Positions 53,915-63,294 of a DNA stretch of 64,000 nucleotides are shown here, one piece after another. Every line of letters begins with the position of its first letter. The stretch's first letter is position 1. Origin of the DNA: Pseudoroseicyclus aestuarii (lineage in GTDB: Bacteria > Pseudomonadota > Alphaproteobacteria > Rhodobacterales > Rhodobacteraceae); assembly GCF_003217255.1 (NCBI RefSeq), contig NZ_QJTE01000001.1, positions 496,001 through 560,000 on the forward strand, written 5' to 3'. A program made the position numbers and the translations under genes. The notes below the pieces were generated by a model. That model made no database searches, was not told where the DNA came from, and saw only the letters and a list, made by a program, of their open reading frames with translations.

Positions 53915-55420
53915 CTAGAAGCCCTCGCCCTCCTCGCCGTTCTGCCAGGGCCGCACGAGGTTGCCGAAGCGGGTGAACTGCCCCTCGAAGCTCAGCTCGA
54001 CCGTGCCGATGGGGCCGTGCCGCTGCTTGCCGATGATGACCTCGGCGCGGCCGTGCAGGCGCTGCATCTCGTCCTGCCAGGCGGCCATCTTCTCAAGCTC
54101 GTGCTCGCCGGGCTTCTCGCGTTCCTTGTAGTATTCCTCGCGGAACACGAACATCACCACGTCGGCGTCCTGCTCGATGGAGCCCGATTCCCGCAGGTCC
54201 GAAAGCTGCGGCCGCTTGTCGTCGCGGCTTTCGACCTGGCGGCTCAGCTGCGAGAGGGCGACCACGGGGATGTCCAGCTCCTTGGCGACGGCCTTCAGAC
54301 CCATCGAGATCTCGGCGATCTCGTTGACCCGGCCGTCCGACCGGCCCGAGCCGCGCAGAAGCTGCAGGTAGTCCACGATCAGCACGTCGAGGCCATGGGT
54401 CCGCTTCAGCCGCCGCGCCCGGGCAGCGAGCTGCGCGATCGGCAGGGCAGGGGTGTCGTCGATGTAGAGCGGGCAGCTCTCCAGCGTCTTGGCGGCATCG
54501 ACGAAGCGGCGGAACTCCGTCTCCGTCATGTCGCCGCGGCGGATCTGCTCCGAGGGCACCTCGGCGGCCTCCGACAGCACGCGCGCGGCCAGCTGCTCGG
54601 CGCTCATCTCCAAGGAGAAGAAGCCGACGACGCCGCCGTTCACCGCGCCTTCGGTTCCGTCGTGAAGCTGGCCGCGGCGATAGGCTTTGGCGATGTTGAA
54701 GGCGATGTTCGTCGCCAGCGAGGTCTTCCCCATCGAGGGGCGCCCGGCGAGGATCAGAAGGTCCGAGCGATGCAGCCCGCCCAGCTTCTTGTCCATGTCG
54801 ACCAGCCCGGTCGAGACGCCGGCAAGGCCGCCGTCGCGCTGGTAGGCGGCATTGGCCATCTTCACCGCATCGGTGACAGCGCGCAGGAAGGACTGGAAGC
54901 CGCTCTCCGACGTGCCCTGCTCGGCCAGCCGGTAAAGGGCCTGCTCGGCCTCGACGATCTGCTCCTTCGGCTCGCTCGCGACATCGACCTTCTGCGCCTT
55001 GGCCGAGATGTCGTTGCCCAGCTGGATCAGCTCACGCCGCACCGCGAGGTCGTAGATCATCTGCGCGTAGTCCCGCGCCGCGAAGGCCGAGATCGCGGTG
55101 CCCGCCAGCCGCGCGAGGTAGGCGGGCCCGCCCAGCTCCTTCAGCCCCTCGTCATCCTCGAGAAAGGGCTTCAGCGTCACCGGGCTTGCCAGAGCGTTCT
55201 TCGAGATGCGCTGCTCGGCCACCTCGAAGATGCGGGCATGGACCGGGTCGTAGAAATGCTTGGCGCCGATGATCGCGGCGACCCGGTCGAAGATGTCGTT
55301 GTTGGTCAGGATCGCGCCCAGCAGCTGCTGCTCGGCCTCAATGGAGCTTGGCAGCCCCTGGGTCGCGGCCTCGCTCACCTCGCCGCCGCCGCCGGGGCGG
55401 AATGTCGTGATCTCGTTCAT
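53915..55420 (-). CDS. dnaB: replicative DNA helicase
   Basis: The 501-residue hexameric fork helicase. The N-terminal collar domain begins SSIEAEQQLLGAILTNNDIFDRV; the RecA-like motor has Walker A GRPSMGKTS, FSLEMSAEQLAARVLSE, Walker B VLIVDYLQLL, VVALSQLSRQVESR and DLRESGSIEQDADVVMF. No intein is present. GAGGGA lies six bases before the ATG. A DnaA-box-like TTTTCCACA is found on the same strand about 150 bases upstream. Confidence 0.97.
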   Translation of the reverse strand: MNEITTFRPGGGGEVSEAATQGLPSSIEAEQQLLGAILTNNDIFDRVAAIIGAKHFYDPVHARIFEVAEQRISKNALASPVTLKPFLEDDEGLKELGGPAYLARLAGTAISAFAARDYAQMIYDLAVRRELIQLGNDISAKAQKVDVASEPKEQIVEAEQALYRLAEQGTSESGFQSFLRAVTDAVKMANAAYQRDGGLAGVSTGLVDMDKKLGGLHRSDLLILAGRPSMGKTSLATNIAFNIAKAYRRGQLHDGTEGAVNGGVVGFFSLEMSAEQLAARVLSEAAEVPSEQIRRGDMTETEFRRFVDAAKTLESCPLYIDDTPALPIAQLAARARRLKRTHGLDVLIVDYLQLLRGSGRSDGRVNEIAEISMGLKAVAKELDIPVVALSQLSRQVESRDDKRPQLSDLRESGSIEQDADVVMFVFREEYYKEREKPGEHELEKMAAWQDEMQRLHGRAEVIIGKQRHGPIGTVELSFEGQFTRFGNLVRPWQNGEEGEGF

Positions 55421-55652
55421 CGCTGTCCCTCGTTCCCCGCATGGGCCTTCGGCCTTCTGGCGGTCGCGGCCGGTTCTCCGGCTCCTTGGTTCCGCGGCCC
55501 GGCCATCGCCGGGCCCGCGGTGCCTGCCTGCCTACCCGCGTGCCCCGAGTCGTTCAAATTGTATAAGGCTGTGGAAAACCCGGGGATGATTGCTCACGCA
55601 GCCTCATCTTGCGGCAGGGGCTGCCCACGCGTCAACATCTGGTTGTGCGCGC

Positions 55653-56324
55653 TCAGCCGCGCGGGGCCCAACCGGCGGGATCCCGCAGATAGCGCTCCAC
55701 CTCGTCCAGCGTCGCGGCATCGAAGGCCTGCTGCGCGCGCGCCTCGGCCAGCATGTCCCACCAGGTGCACAGGTGGATCAGCTTCAGCCCGGCCTCCGCC
55801 AGCACCTGATCGGTGTGCTTGTGAATGTCGTAGTAGAAGATGACGGCGGTCCAGTCGCAGCGCGCGCCGGTCTCGCGGATTGCCTCGGCGAAGCCGACCT
55901 TCGATCCGGCGTCCGTGGTCAGATCCTCGACCAGCAGCACGCGCTGGCCCTCGCTCATCGCGCCCTCGATCCGGGCGTTGCGGCCGTAGCCCTTGGGCTT
56001 CTTGCGCACGTAGCTCATCGGCAGGGCCAGCCGCTCGGCGATCATCGCGCCGAAGGGGATGCCCGCGGTCTCGCCGCCCGCGACATTGTCGAAGGCCTCG
56101 AAGCCCGCCTCGCGCATGACCTGCACGGCCAGGAAGTCCATCACGGTGGAGCGGATGCGCGGGTAGGAGATCAGCTGCCGGCAATCGACGTAGGTCGGCG
56201 CCTGCTTGCCCGAGGCCAGCGTGAAGGGCTCCTCGGCATTGAACCGCACCGCGCCGATCTCCAGCAGCATCCGCGCCACCAGCCGCGCCATCTCGTCCTT
56301 CGGAGGGAACCCGCTCGGGATCAT
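55653..56324 (-). CDS. pyrE: orotate phosphoribosyltransferase
   Basis: Converts orotate and PRPP to OMP. The 223 residues include [41 protein letters not shown] and the PRPP loop [14 protein letters not shown]. This is the longer PyrE form seen in Rhodobacterales. It lies 73 bases downstream of pyrC; that gap carries a hairpin and copy D of the dispersed element, whose 3' end overlaps the probable ribosome-binding site (AAAAGGGG, six bases before the ATG). Confidence 0.95.
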   Translation of the reverse strand: MIPSGFPPKDEMARLVARMLLEIGAVRFNAEEPFTLASGKQAPTYVDCRQLISYPRIRSTVMDFLAVQVMREAGFEAFDNVAGGETAGIPFGAMIAERLALPMSYVRKKPKGYGRNARIEGAMSEGQRVLLVEDLTTDAGSKVGFAEAIRETGARCDWTAVIFYYDIHKHTDQVLAEAGLKLIHLCTWWDMLAEARAQQAFDAATLDEVERYLRDPAGWAPRG

Positions 56325-56328
56325 ATCG

Positions 56329-56365
56329 CGCCCCTTTTCTTCTCTTTGAAAATATCCCGCGGGGG
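56329..56365 (-). repeat. dispersed element, copy D
   Basis: On the minus strand CCCCCGC then GGGATATTTTCAAAGAGAAGA, then AAAGGGGCG. A GC hairpin CCGGGGGC-loop-GCCCCCGG (56367-56387) precedes it. It lies between pyrC and pyrE in the direction of transcription, and its G-run doubles as the pyrE ribosome-binding region. Confidence 0.75.
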
Positions 56366-56397
56366 TCCGGGGGCGCGAAGCCCCCGGTCCCGCCGCC

Positions 56398-57450
56398 TCA
56401 GCCCTCGACCCGCCAGTGCAGCGCGAAGCCGGGATCGAAGACGGTGACCGGCCCCTCGCCGGTCGCGATCTGCGCCGGCGGCGACCAGGCCTCGCCGCGG
56501 GTCATGGTGATCCGCGCCTCGTTCGGCGGCAGGCCGTAGAACTTCGGCCCGTTCAGCGAGGCGAACTGCTCCAGCCGGTTCAGCCGGCCCGCGGCCTCGA
56601 ACATCTCGGCAAGGATCGGCATGGTGACCGGCGCGGTGAAGATGCCGGCGCAGCCGCAGCCCGTGTGCTTGGCCGCCTGCACATGCGGCGCGCTGTCGGT
56701 GCCCAGGAAGAACCGCGCATCGCCCGAGACCGCCGCCTCGGCCAGCGCCAGGCGATGAGTCTCGCGCTTGGCCACCGGCAGGCAGTAGTAATCGGGCCGG
56801 ATGCCCCCCGCGAGGATATGGTTGCGGTTGATCACGAGGTGATGCGTGGTGATCGTCGCGCCGAGATTCTTGGGATTGTCGCGCACGTAATCGACGGCAT
56901 CGGCAGTGGTCACATGCTCCATCACCACGCGCAGGTCGGGCAGCTGCCGCCGCAGCGGGGCGAGGACCTTGTCGATGAAGACCGCCTCGCGGTCGAAGAT
57001 GTCGATCTCGGGGCTGGTGACCTCGCCGTGCACGCACAGCGGCATGCCGATCTCGGCCATGACCTCGAGCGCCGGCATCACCTTGGCCATGTCGCGCACG
57101 CCCGAGGCGGAATTGGTCGTCGCCCCCGCCGGGTACAGCTTCACCGCCGTGGTGATCCCCTCGGCATGGGCGCGGCGCAGGTCCTCGGGATCCGTCTCCT
57201 CGGTGAGGTAGAGCGTCATCAGCGGCGTGAAATCGGCGCCCTCGGGCAGGGCGGCCTCGATCCGGGCGCGATAGGCCACGGCATCGGCGGCGGTCACCAC
57301 GGGCGGCACGAGGTTCGGCATCACGATGGCGCGGCCGAAATCGCGGGCACTTTGCGCGGCCACGGCGGCCAGCATCGCGCCGTCGCGCAGATGCAGGTGC
57401 CAGTCGTCCGGGCGGCGCAGGGTCAGTCTGTCTGGCATGGCCTCTGTCAT
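56398..57450 (-). CDS. pyrC: dihydroorotase (class II)
   Basis: A zinc amidohydrolase closing carbamoyl-aspartate to dihydroorotate; 350 residues, typical of the E. coli-type PyrC. The metal motif is [10 protein letters not shown] near the N terminus; the carboxylated lysine is in [46 protein letters not shown] and [10 protein letters not shown] supply the remaining ligands. An ATG 4 codons into the gene could also be the start. It is followed by pyrE on the same strand. Confidence 0.96.
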   Translation of the reverse strand: MTEAMPDRLTLRRPDDWHLHLRDGAMLAAVAAQSARDFGRAIVMPNLVPPVVTAADAVAYRARIEAALPEGADFTPLMTLYLTEETDPEDLRRAHAEGITTAVKLYPAGATTNSASGVRDMAKVMPALEVMAEIGMPLCVHGEVTSPEIDIFDREAVFIDKVLAPLRRQLPDLRVVMEHVTTADAVDYVRDNPKNLGATITTHHLVINRNHILAGGIRPDYYCLPVAKRETHRLALAEAAVSGDARFFLGTDSAPHVQAAKHTGCGCAGIFTAPVTMPILAEMFEAAGRLNRLEQFASLNGPKFYGLPPNEARITMTRGEAWSPPAQIATGEGPVTVFDPGFALHWRVEG

Positions 57451-57503
57451 GCCCCCCGCTTACACCCAGCCCGCGCCTCGCGCCAGCCCGCGCGCGGCCC
57501 GGA

Positions 57504-58433
57504 TCACGGCGCCGGCGGTCCGCCGTCGAGCGCGGCGAGACGGGCCCGGAACTGCGCGGCATCCTCGGTCTGAAGGCCGTAGCGCGCGGCGCGGGCCGCC
57601 AGGGCCGGGTGCCCGCGCGTCTCGGCAGCATCTACCAGGCGCCGCAGGTAGCCCGGCAGCCGCCGCCGCGCGCGCCACATATGGCCGAAGCTGCGGCGCG
57701 ACAGGCTGCCCTCCATTGCCGCCTCGATCAGCGGCACGGTCATGTCGATCCTGTCGAAGCCGGCCTCCATCTCGGGGCCCATGTAGCGGGCGGGCAGCCG
57801 CAGCAGGTTGGGCCGGCGGAAGAGGGCGGCGTGGATGTCGTCCTCGCGGCAGGTCGGATCGACCACGACATAGGCCTGCCGCAACGCCTCGATCATGTCG
57901 GGCGCGAAGCCGTAGCGCGAGGTGAAATCGTGCCGGCGCTTGTCCTCGTAGCGGTGGTCCCAGCCCGCGACCGAGGGCTCGAGCGTGGCGAGCGGGCGCA
58001 GCAGCAGTGCCCGCGCCCCTGGCGCGGCAACCGAGAAGGCGGCGGCGGCATAGGCCTGCACGTGGTGGCCGTAGAACAGGACCCGGTCGAAATCCTCGAA
58101 GAAGCCGTCGTCGATCAGGCGGTCGAAGTAGCCCCAGACCGCGCGGCTGCGGAACCAGCCGTCGCCCTCCGAGATCAGCGCCAGCAGCGACCAGCCGTTG
58201 CGGTTGACCAGCTCGAATCCGCGCGGGCGCGCGCCACCCTGGGCCCGGATGCCGGCTCGGGTCTCGAAGGTCACCAGCAGGGTCTTGCCGGCATCGAGCA
58301 GCAGCGCCGTGTCCTCGGCGCCCACCGGTTCGAGGTATCCATGCGCCTCGCCCAGATCGTCCAGCCGCTGAAGCCAGTCCTGAACGGAGAGCTCGGACAG
58401 GTCGTCGCAGAGGCTGGGGTCGTTGTTGGGCAT
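57504..58433 (-). CDS. conserved Rhodobacteraceae protein of unknown function
   Basis: A 309-residue cytoplasmic protein with no signal or membrane helix. Landmarks are LSVQDWLQRLDDLGEAHGYLEPVG, LVTFETRAGIRAQ, FDRVLFYGHHVQAYAAAAFSVAAPGARALLLRP (in parts) and YEDKRRHDFTSRYG. The FYGHHVQAYAAAAFS segment looks like an alpha/beta-hydrolase-type nucleophile turn without the Ser. Relatives are, as I recall, sometimes labelled phosphoadenosine phosphosulfate reductase, but no PAPS reductase signature is present, so I do not accept that. AAGG lies seven bases before the ATG. Confidence 0.8.
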   Translation of the reverse strand: MPNNDPSLCDDLSELSVQDWLQRLDDLGEAHGYLEPVGAEDTALLLDAGKTLLVTFETRAGIRAQGGARPRGFELVNRNGWSLLALISEGDGWFRSRAVWGYFDRLIDDGFFEDFDRVLFYGHHVQAYAAAAFSVAAPGARALLLRPLATLEPSVAGWDHRYEDKRRHDFTSRYGFAPDMIEALRQAYVVVDPTCREDDIHAALFRRPNLLRLPARYMGPEMEAGFDRIDMTVPLIEAAMEGSLSRRSFGHMWRARRRLPGYLRRLVDAAETRGHPALAARAARYGLQTEDAAQFRARLAALDGGPPAP

Positions 58434-58678
58434 CGGGAACCTTCACAAAGCGGTGCGGCCGGGGTCCGCCCTTTGTTCCAATGCTTCGGGAATAAGGCCG
58501 AATTGGGCAGCCAAATGGCTCATTTCCGCGCAGAAAAGTGGTCCGGCCCCGCGGCGGACTACTCCGAAGCGCGCGGTTATCCGATAGCGGGGGGCGTCAT
58601 CGAACCGGTTCCGCCCAGCCGGCGTTTGCGTCTCGAAGGCAGATGGCCCGTTTCTCGGGCCTTGCAGGAGGATGCACC

Positions 58679-60682
58679 ATGAAGACCAAGACCAGCTTCC
58701 GTACGAGCACGGCGCTCGTCGCCGGCCTGTCGCTGATGATGCCGGCCGCGCCGCTCGTCTCGCCCGCCGCGGCGCAGGAGGCGGAGCCCGTTCTCTGCGA
58801 GGACGGCAGCGAGCCGCCCTGCGCGGTCCCCGACGGCGCGACCGAAGAGGGCACCGCCCCCGAGCCGGCGCCGGGCGCCGAGGGCGAGGCCGTCGAGGAT
58901 GCCGAGGCGAACCAGGCCGTGACCGAGGCCGAGCCCGCCCCCGCCGCCGCCGAGACCGCTGAGGAGGCAGTCGAGCCGGCGCAGGAGCCCGCACCCGAGG
59001 AGGCCCCGGCAGAGGCGGTCCCGGCTGAGGCGGCGCCTGCAGATACAGCCCCCGCGGAGCCGGCGGCCACTGAGCCCGAAGCCACGGAGCCCGCTGCCGC
59101 ACCCGAGGCCCCGGCCGAGGCTGTCGAGCAGCCCCAGCCGACTGAAGAGCAGCCTGCCGAAGAGCAACCCGCCGAAGAGCAGCCTGCCGAAGCGCCCGCC
59201 GCCGAGGAGCCCGCAGAAGCCCCGGCCGAGATGAGCGCGCCGCTGCCGGGCGCCGAGACCCCTGCCGAGGCCGATGCCGAGGCAGCCGATGCCGCTGCCG
59301 AGGCGGCTGAGGCGATGCCCGAAGAGGCGGCCCCTGCCGAAGCTGAGCCGGCTGCGCCCGAAGCCGAAGTCGAAGCCGCACCCGAGGCGCCTGCCGCGCC
59401 GGCCGAAGACGCCGCTTCGGTAGAGCCTGCGGTGCCGGCTGCCGACGCTGCCCCCGACGAAGACGCGGCCGAGCGGCCCGCGGAAGACCCGGCCGAGCAG
59501 CCCGCGCCGCAGGAGCCGGCCGCGCCGACCGCCGATCAGCCGGAGGCGACCGAGGCCGGTGACGCTGCCGTCACGGACGCCGAGGGACAGGCCCAGCCGG
59601 ACGCCGCGCCTCAGGCTGCCGCTGCCGCTGCTGCCGCCGGCGGGGGTGAGGGCGATGCCGAAGCCCCGGAAGTGACCGAGACCGTCGTGGACGAGGAGAA
59701 CTCGCGCCAGAGCGACGAGGAGTTCGACACGGCCGTCGATGCCGAGGCGCAATCCGCCGAGGAGGATGACGACGAGGATGACGGCCTGAGCAACTTCCAG
59801 AAGGCGCTGCTTCTGGGCGCCGGCGCCGTGGCCGTTGGCACCCTGATGCGCAATGGCCAGCAGGTCGTCTCGAACACCGGCGACCGTGTCGTGACGCAGG
59901 ACGACCAGGGCAACTACCAGGTCTACCGCGACGACGACGCGCTTCTGCGCCAGCCGGGCAGCGACATCAGGACCGAGACCTTCTCGGACGGCTCCACCCG
60001 CACCACGCTGGCGCGCGAGGACGGCAGCCAGGTCATCACCATCCGCGACGCCGAGGGCCGCGTTCTGCGCCGCACGCGCCAGTTTGCCGACGGCACGCAG
60101 GTGCAGCTCTTCGACGACCTGATCGAGACGCAGCCGGTCGACGTGCGCCAGCTCGTCGCGAGCGAGCCGCAGCCGGTGACGGTCACGGACTCGGATGCCG
60201 ATATCGAGGCGCTGCGCGCGGCGCTCGATCGCGGTCTGCTGGCCGATGCGGGCCGCAGCTTCAGCCTGCGTCAGGTGCGTGACATCCAGGAGGTGCGCCA
60301 GCTGGTGCCGGCCATCGATCTGGACACGCTGACCTTCGCCAGCGGCTCTGCCGCCATCACCACTGACCAGCTTCAGGGCCTTGCCCGTCTGGGCAACCTG
60401 ATGGAGGGCGTCATCGCCGAGAACCCGCGCGAGGTCTTCCTCGTCGAGGGGCATACCGATGCCACTGGCTCCGAGCAGCTGAACCTCGCGCTGTCCGACC
60501 GCCGCGCCGAGACGGTCGCCCTCGCGCTGACCGAGGCCTTTGCCATCCCGCCCGAGAACCTCGTGGTGCAGGGCTATGGCGAGAGCTACCTCAAGGTCGC
60601 GACGCAGGAGGCCGAGCCGGCGAACCGCCGCGCCACCGTGCGCCGGATCACGCCGCTGCTGCAGCAGGCCGCCGCGCAGTAA
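58679..60682 (+). CDS. OmpA-family protein with long Ala/Glu/Pro region
   Basis: A 667-residue envelope protein. The signal peptide ends near residue 36 (SPAAAQE). Residues about 40-340 are almost entirely Ala, Glu and Pro (plus Asp, Val, Thr), with exact EEQPA repeats. A hydrophobic stretch (ALLLGAGAVAVGTLM) lies near 380, then short repeats with GNYQVYRDDD and VITIRDAEGRVLRRTRQF. The C-terminal OmpA domain has LTFASGSAAIT, VEGHTDATGSEQLNLALSDRRAE and GYGESYLK, which bind peptidoglycan. AGGAGG lies six bases before the ATG. The AEP region would be extended and acidic. Confidence 0.9.
   Translation: MKTKTSFRTSTALVAGLSLMMPAAPLVSPAAAQEAEPVLCEDGSEPPCAVPDGATEEGTAPEPAPGAEGEAVEDAEANQAVTEAEPAPAAAETAEEAVEPAQEPAPEEAPAEAVPAEAAPADTAPAEPAATEPEATEPAAAPEAPAEAVEQPQPTEEQPAEEQPAEEQPAEAPAAEEPAEAPAEMSAPLPGAETPAEADAEAADAAAEAAEAMPEEAAPAEAEPAAPEAEVEAAPEAPAAPAEDAASVEPAVPAADAAPDEDAAERPAEDPAEQPAPQEPAAPTADQPEATEAGDAAVTDAEGQAQPDAAPQAAAAAAAAGGGEGDAEAPEVTETVVDEENSRQSDEEFDTAVDAEAQSAEEDDDEDDGLSNFQKALLLGAGAVAVGTLMRNGQQVVSNTGDRVVTQDDQGNYQVYRDDDALLRQPGSDIRTETFSDGSTRTTLAREDGSQVITIRDAEGRVLRRTRQFADGTQVQLFDDLIETQPVDVRQLVASEPQPVTVTDSDADIEALRAALDRGLLADAGRSFSLRQVRDIQEVRQLVPAIDLDTLTFASGSAAITTDQLQGLARLGNLMEGVIAENPREVFLVEGHTDATGSEQLNLALSDRRAETVALALTEAFAIPPENLVVQGYGESYLKVATQEAEPANRRATVRRITPLLQQAAAQ
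59144..59188 (+). repeat. three tandem 15-base units inside the OmpA-family gene
   Basis: Units at 59144-59158, 59159-59173 and 59174-59188 read GAAGAGCAGCCTGCC, with the middle one differing at two silent positions. They encode EEQPA three times in frame. The repeat is part of a wider Ala/Glu/Pro tract and could vary in copy number between strains. Confidence 0.9.
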
Positions 60683-60701
60683 GGCATTGCCAGCACATCG
60701 G

Positions 60702-60733
60702 AAGGGGCCGGTCCTTGGGGCCGGCCCCTTTTT
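60702..60733 (+). terminator. Rho-independent terminator after the OmpA-family gene
   Basis: A perfect 10-bp stem (AAGGGGCCGG, 60702-60711; CCGGCCCCTT, 60721-60730) with a nine-base loop and a T5 tail. Confidence 0.85.
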
Positions 60734-60745
60734 CGTGCGGGCGGC

Positions 60746-61063
60746 TCAGGCCGTCAGCGCCTGCAGGCTTTCGAAGATCTCGAGCTCGGGCGGGCCGAGG
60801 TAGATGTCGCGGCTGGGCCGCGCGCCGGCATGGGCGCGGCGAAACTGCTCGGAGGTCGTCCAGTCGCGGAAGGCCTGCTCGCTCTCCCAGACGGTATGAG
60901 AGGCATAGAGACGGTGGGACCCGTCGACCTCCTGCCCCTTGAGCAGGTGGAAGGAGACGAAGCCCGGCACCTCCTTCAGCACGCTGTCGCGGCTGAGCCA
61001 GATCTCCTCGAAGGTGGCTTCCTCGGCCAGCTTCACCTTGAACCGGTTCATCGTCAGGTACAT
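60746..61063 (-). CDS. antibiotic biosynthesis monooxygenase-fold protein, IsdG-like
   Basis: A 105-residue ferredoxin-like dimeric alpha/beta-barrel protein. Its layout matches heme-degrading IsdG enzymes: N6 (MNRFKV), W68 (FRDWTTSE) and H78 (RRAHAG) line up in spacing with the Asn-Trp-His catalytic triad of IsdG, alongside SHTVWESEQAF. AGGAGG lies six bases before the ATG at 61063. A role in heme breakdown is therefore plausible but inferred. No heme uptake genes are adjacent. It is divergent from an XdhC-like gene. Confidence 0.87.
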   Translation of the reverse strand: MYLTMNRFKVKLAEEATFEEIWLSRDSVLKEVPGFVSFHLLKGQEVDGSHRLYASHTVWESEQAFRDWTTSEQFRRAHAGARPSRDIYLGPPELEIFESLQALTA

Positions 61064-61190
61064 CTCGCCCTCCTGTGGCTGCGGCAGGCCGGGGCCGCCG
61101 GGATGACGCAGGATCGCCCTCCGGCGCGGGGCCGTCCAGCCCTTGGCTGTCGCTGCATGGCGGCTAGATCCCCGGGCCAGGAGACAGATG

Positions 61191-62177
61191 ATGCATGACA
61201 GCGACGATATTCCCGCCGTAGCCCTTGGCTGGCACCGCGCCGGCCGCGGCGCGGCCCTGGCCACGGTGGTCGAAACCTGGGGCTCCGCCCCGCGTCCGGT
61301 GGGCGCGCAGCTCGCGGTGGACGGGCAGGGGGCCATGGAAGGCTCCGTCTCGGGCGGCTGCGTCGAGGGCGCTGTCGTGGCGGAGGCGATCGAGGCCATT
61401 GCCGACGGTCGCCCGAGGCTGCTGACTTACGGCGTCAGCGACGGTGACGCCTTTTCCGTCGGCCTCGCCTGCGGCGGCACGATCCGCGTGCTGGTCGATC
61501 CAGTAGGCGGCGCGCTGGAGCCGGCCCTTCTCGAGGACCTCGTCGCCGCGCGCGCCGCGCATCGGCCCGTCGCGATGGTCTCGGCCCTCGAGGGGCCGGA
61601 GCGTCGTCTTGCCCCGCCGGAGGAATTTCCCGACCGCTTCACGCGCGATGCCTCCGGCGTGGAGGAGGGGCGGCTGATCGCCGTGCACAACCCGCCGCTG
61701 CGGCTGGTGGTCGTGGGCGCCGTCCATGTCGCGCAGGCGCTGGTGCCGATGGCGCGGCAGCTGGGCTATGCGCCGGTGATCGTCGATCCGCGCCCCGGTT
61801 TCGCCAGTGCCGACCGCTTCACCGGCGAGACGCTGGTCGACGACTGGCCGGACGAGGCGCTCGAGGCGCTGGGGATCGATGCCCGTACCGCTGTCGTCAC
61901 CCTGACCCACGATCCCAAGCTGGACGATCCGGCGCTGCGCGTCGCGCTGACCTCGCGCGCCTTCTACGTCGGCGCGCTGGGCTCGCGCCGCACCCATGCT
62001 CAACGGATGGAGCGTCTGGCCGATCTCGGCCCGGCGCTCGACAGGCTCGACGCGCCCGTCGGCCTCGACATCGGTGCGCGCTCGCCCGCCGAGATCGCGC
62101 TCTCGGTGCTCGCGGCGATGACATTGACCCTGCGCGGTCCCAAGTTTGCCCCGAGGACACCGGAGGAGACCCGATGA
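61191..62177 (+). CDS. XdhC family protein
   Basis: A 328-residue protein of the XdhC/CoxI family, which binds molybdenum cofactor and helps insert or sulfurate it in xanthine-dehydrogenase-type enzymes. The N-terminal domain has WGSAPRPVGAQLAV and SGGCVEGAVV; the C-terminal Rossmann-like domain has LVVVGAVHVAQALVPMARQLGY and FYVGALGSRRTH. Of two adjacent ATGs, 61191 is better spaced (seven bases) from AGGAG than 61188. No molybdoenzyme gene is in the window, so its client is unknown. It overlaps the next gene by 4 bases. Confidence 0.88.
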   Translation: MHDSDDIPAVALGWHRAGRGAALATVVETWGSAPRPVGAQLAVDGQGAMEGSVSGGCVEGAVVAEAIEAIADGRPRLLTYGVSDGDAFSVGLACGGTIRVLVDPVGGALEPALLEDLVAARAAHRPVAMVSALEGPERRLAPPEEFPDRFTRDASGVEEGRLIAVHNPPLRLVVVGAVHVAQALVPMARQLGYAPVIVDPRPGFASADRFTGETLVDDWPDEALEALGIDARTAVVTLTHDPKLDDPALRVALTSRAFYVGALGSRRTHAQRMERLADLGPALDRLDAPVGLDIGARSPAEIALSVLAAMTLTLRGPKFAPRTPEETR

Positions 62178-62575
62178 AACGCCTGATCTTGCCGCTGCTC
62201 ATGCTGCCCCTGCCTGCCGCCGCGCAGGAGGCAGAGGATGCCCCGCCCGTCCCGCCGGCCCTTTCGGCCTGCACTGCGCTGGGCGAGCTCGTCGATTACG
62301 ACACCGTCCCCGAGGGCGACGCGATCGAGATCGAGGAACTGCGCGAAGCCGCCGCCTCGGGCGAGGAGGACACCTGCCTCGCCACGCTCACGCTGATGCA
62401 GCTTGACCAGGGCTTCGCCGATCCCGACTGCGCGGCGCTTCTGGGCTATATCCAGGAAGCGGGGCTGCCCGAACCCGAGGCTTCGGCCGGGGTGATGCGC
62501 ATGGCCCTCTCGGCCGAGGATCCGGCCGCCTGCGCCGCGGCCTTGGGCCGCCTGACGGGCGATGAGGCCGGCTGA
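62174..62575 (+). CDS. small exported hypothetical protein
   Basis: A 133-residue protein with a signal peptide (about 1-17, PLPAAAQE). The mature part is acidic (EDAPPVPPALSACTALGELV, EGDAIEIEELREAAASGEED) and has four Cys, likely two disulfides. No family recognised. It is coupled to the XdhC-like gene by an ATGA overlap and convergent with infC. Confidence 0.78.
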   Translation: MKRLILPLLMLPLPAAAQEAEDAPPVPPALSACTALGELVDYDTVPEGDAIEIEELREAAASGEEDTCLATLTLMQLDQGFADPDCAALLGYIQEAGLPEPEASAGVMRMALSAEDPAACAAALGRLTGDEAG

Positions 62576-62590
62576 CCGGACCTGCCTGAC

Positions 62591-62624
62591 AAAAGAAAGA
62601 AGGCCCCGCCGCAGCGGAGCCTTC
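62591..62624 (-). terminator. Rho-independent terminator after infC
   Basis: On the minus strand GAAGGC-T-CCGC, loop TGCG, GCGG-G-GCCTTC (62624 down to 62599) followed by TTTCTTTT. The stem is 6+4 bp with one mismatch; the T-rich tail shows it serves infC. Confidence 0.75.
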
Positions 62625-62655
62625 CTTAACGTTCAAACCGTGGACCAGCCCGCGA

Positions 62656-63201
<546 letters not shown>

Positions 63202-63294
63202 GGCAGTGGTCCTTTCGGGTCGTTCTAATTCTCTGTGCAATAGGTAGGGCCACGGGCGATTCGGTTCAACCGTTTCACCGGGACGGCGGCCCCT

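Noticed and set aside
57504-58433. Phosphoadenosine phosphosulfate reductase
   Set aside because: The label seems inherited from database annotation; no PAPS-binding or catalytic Cys motif is visible.
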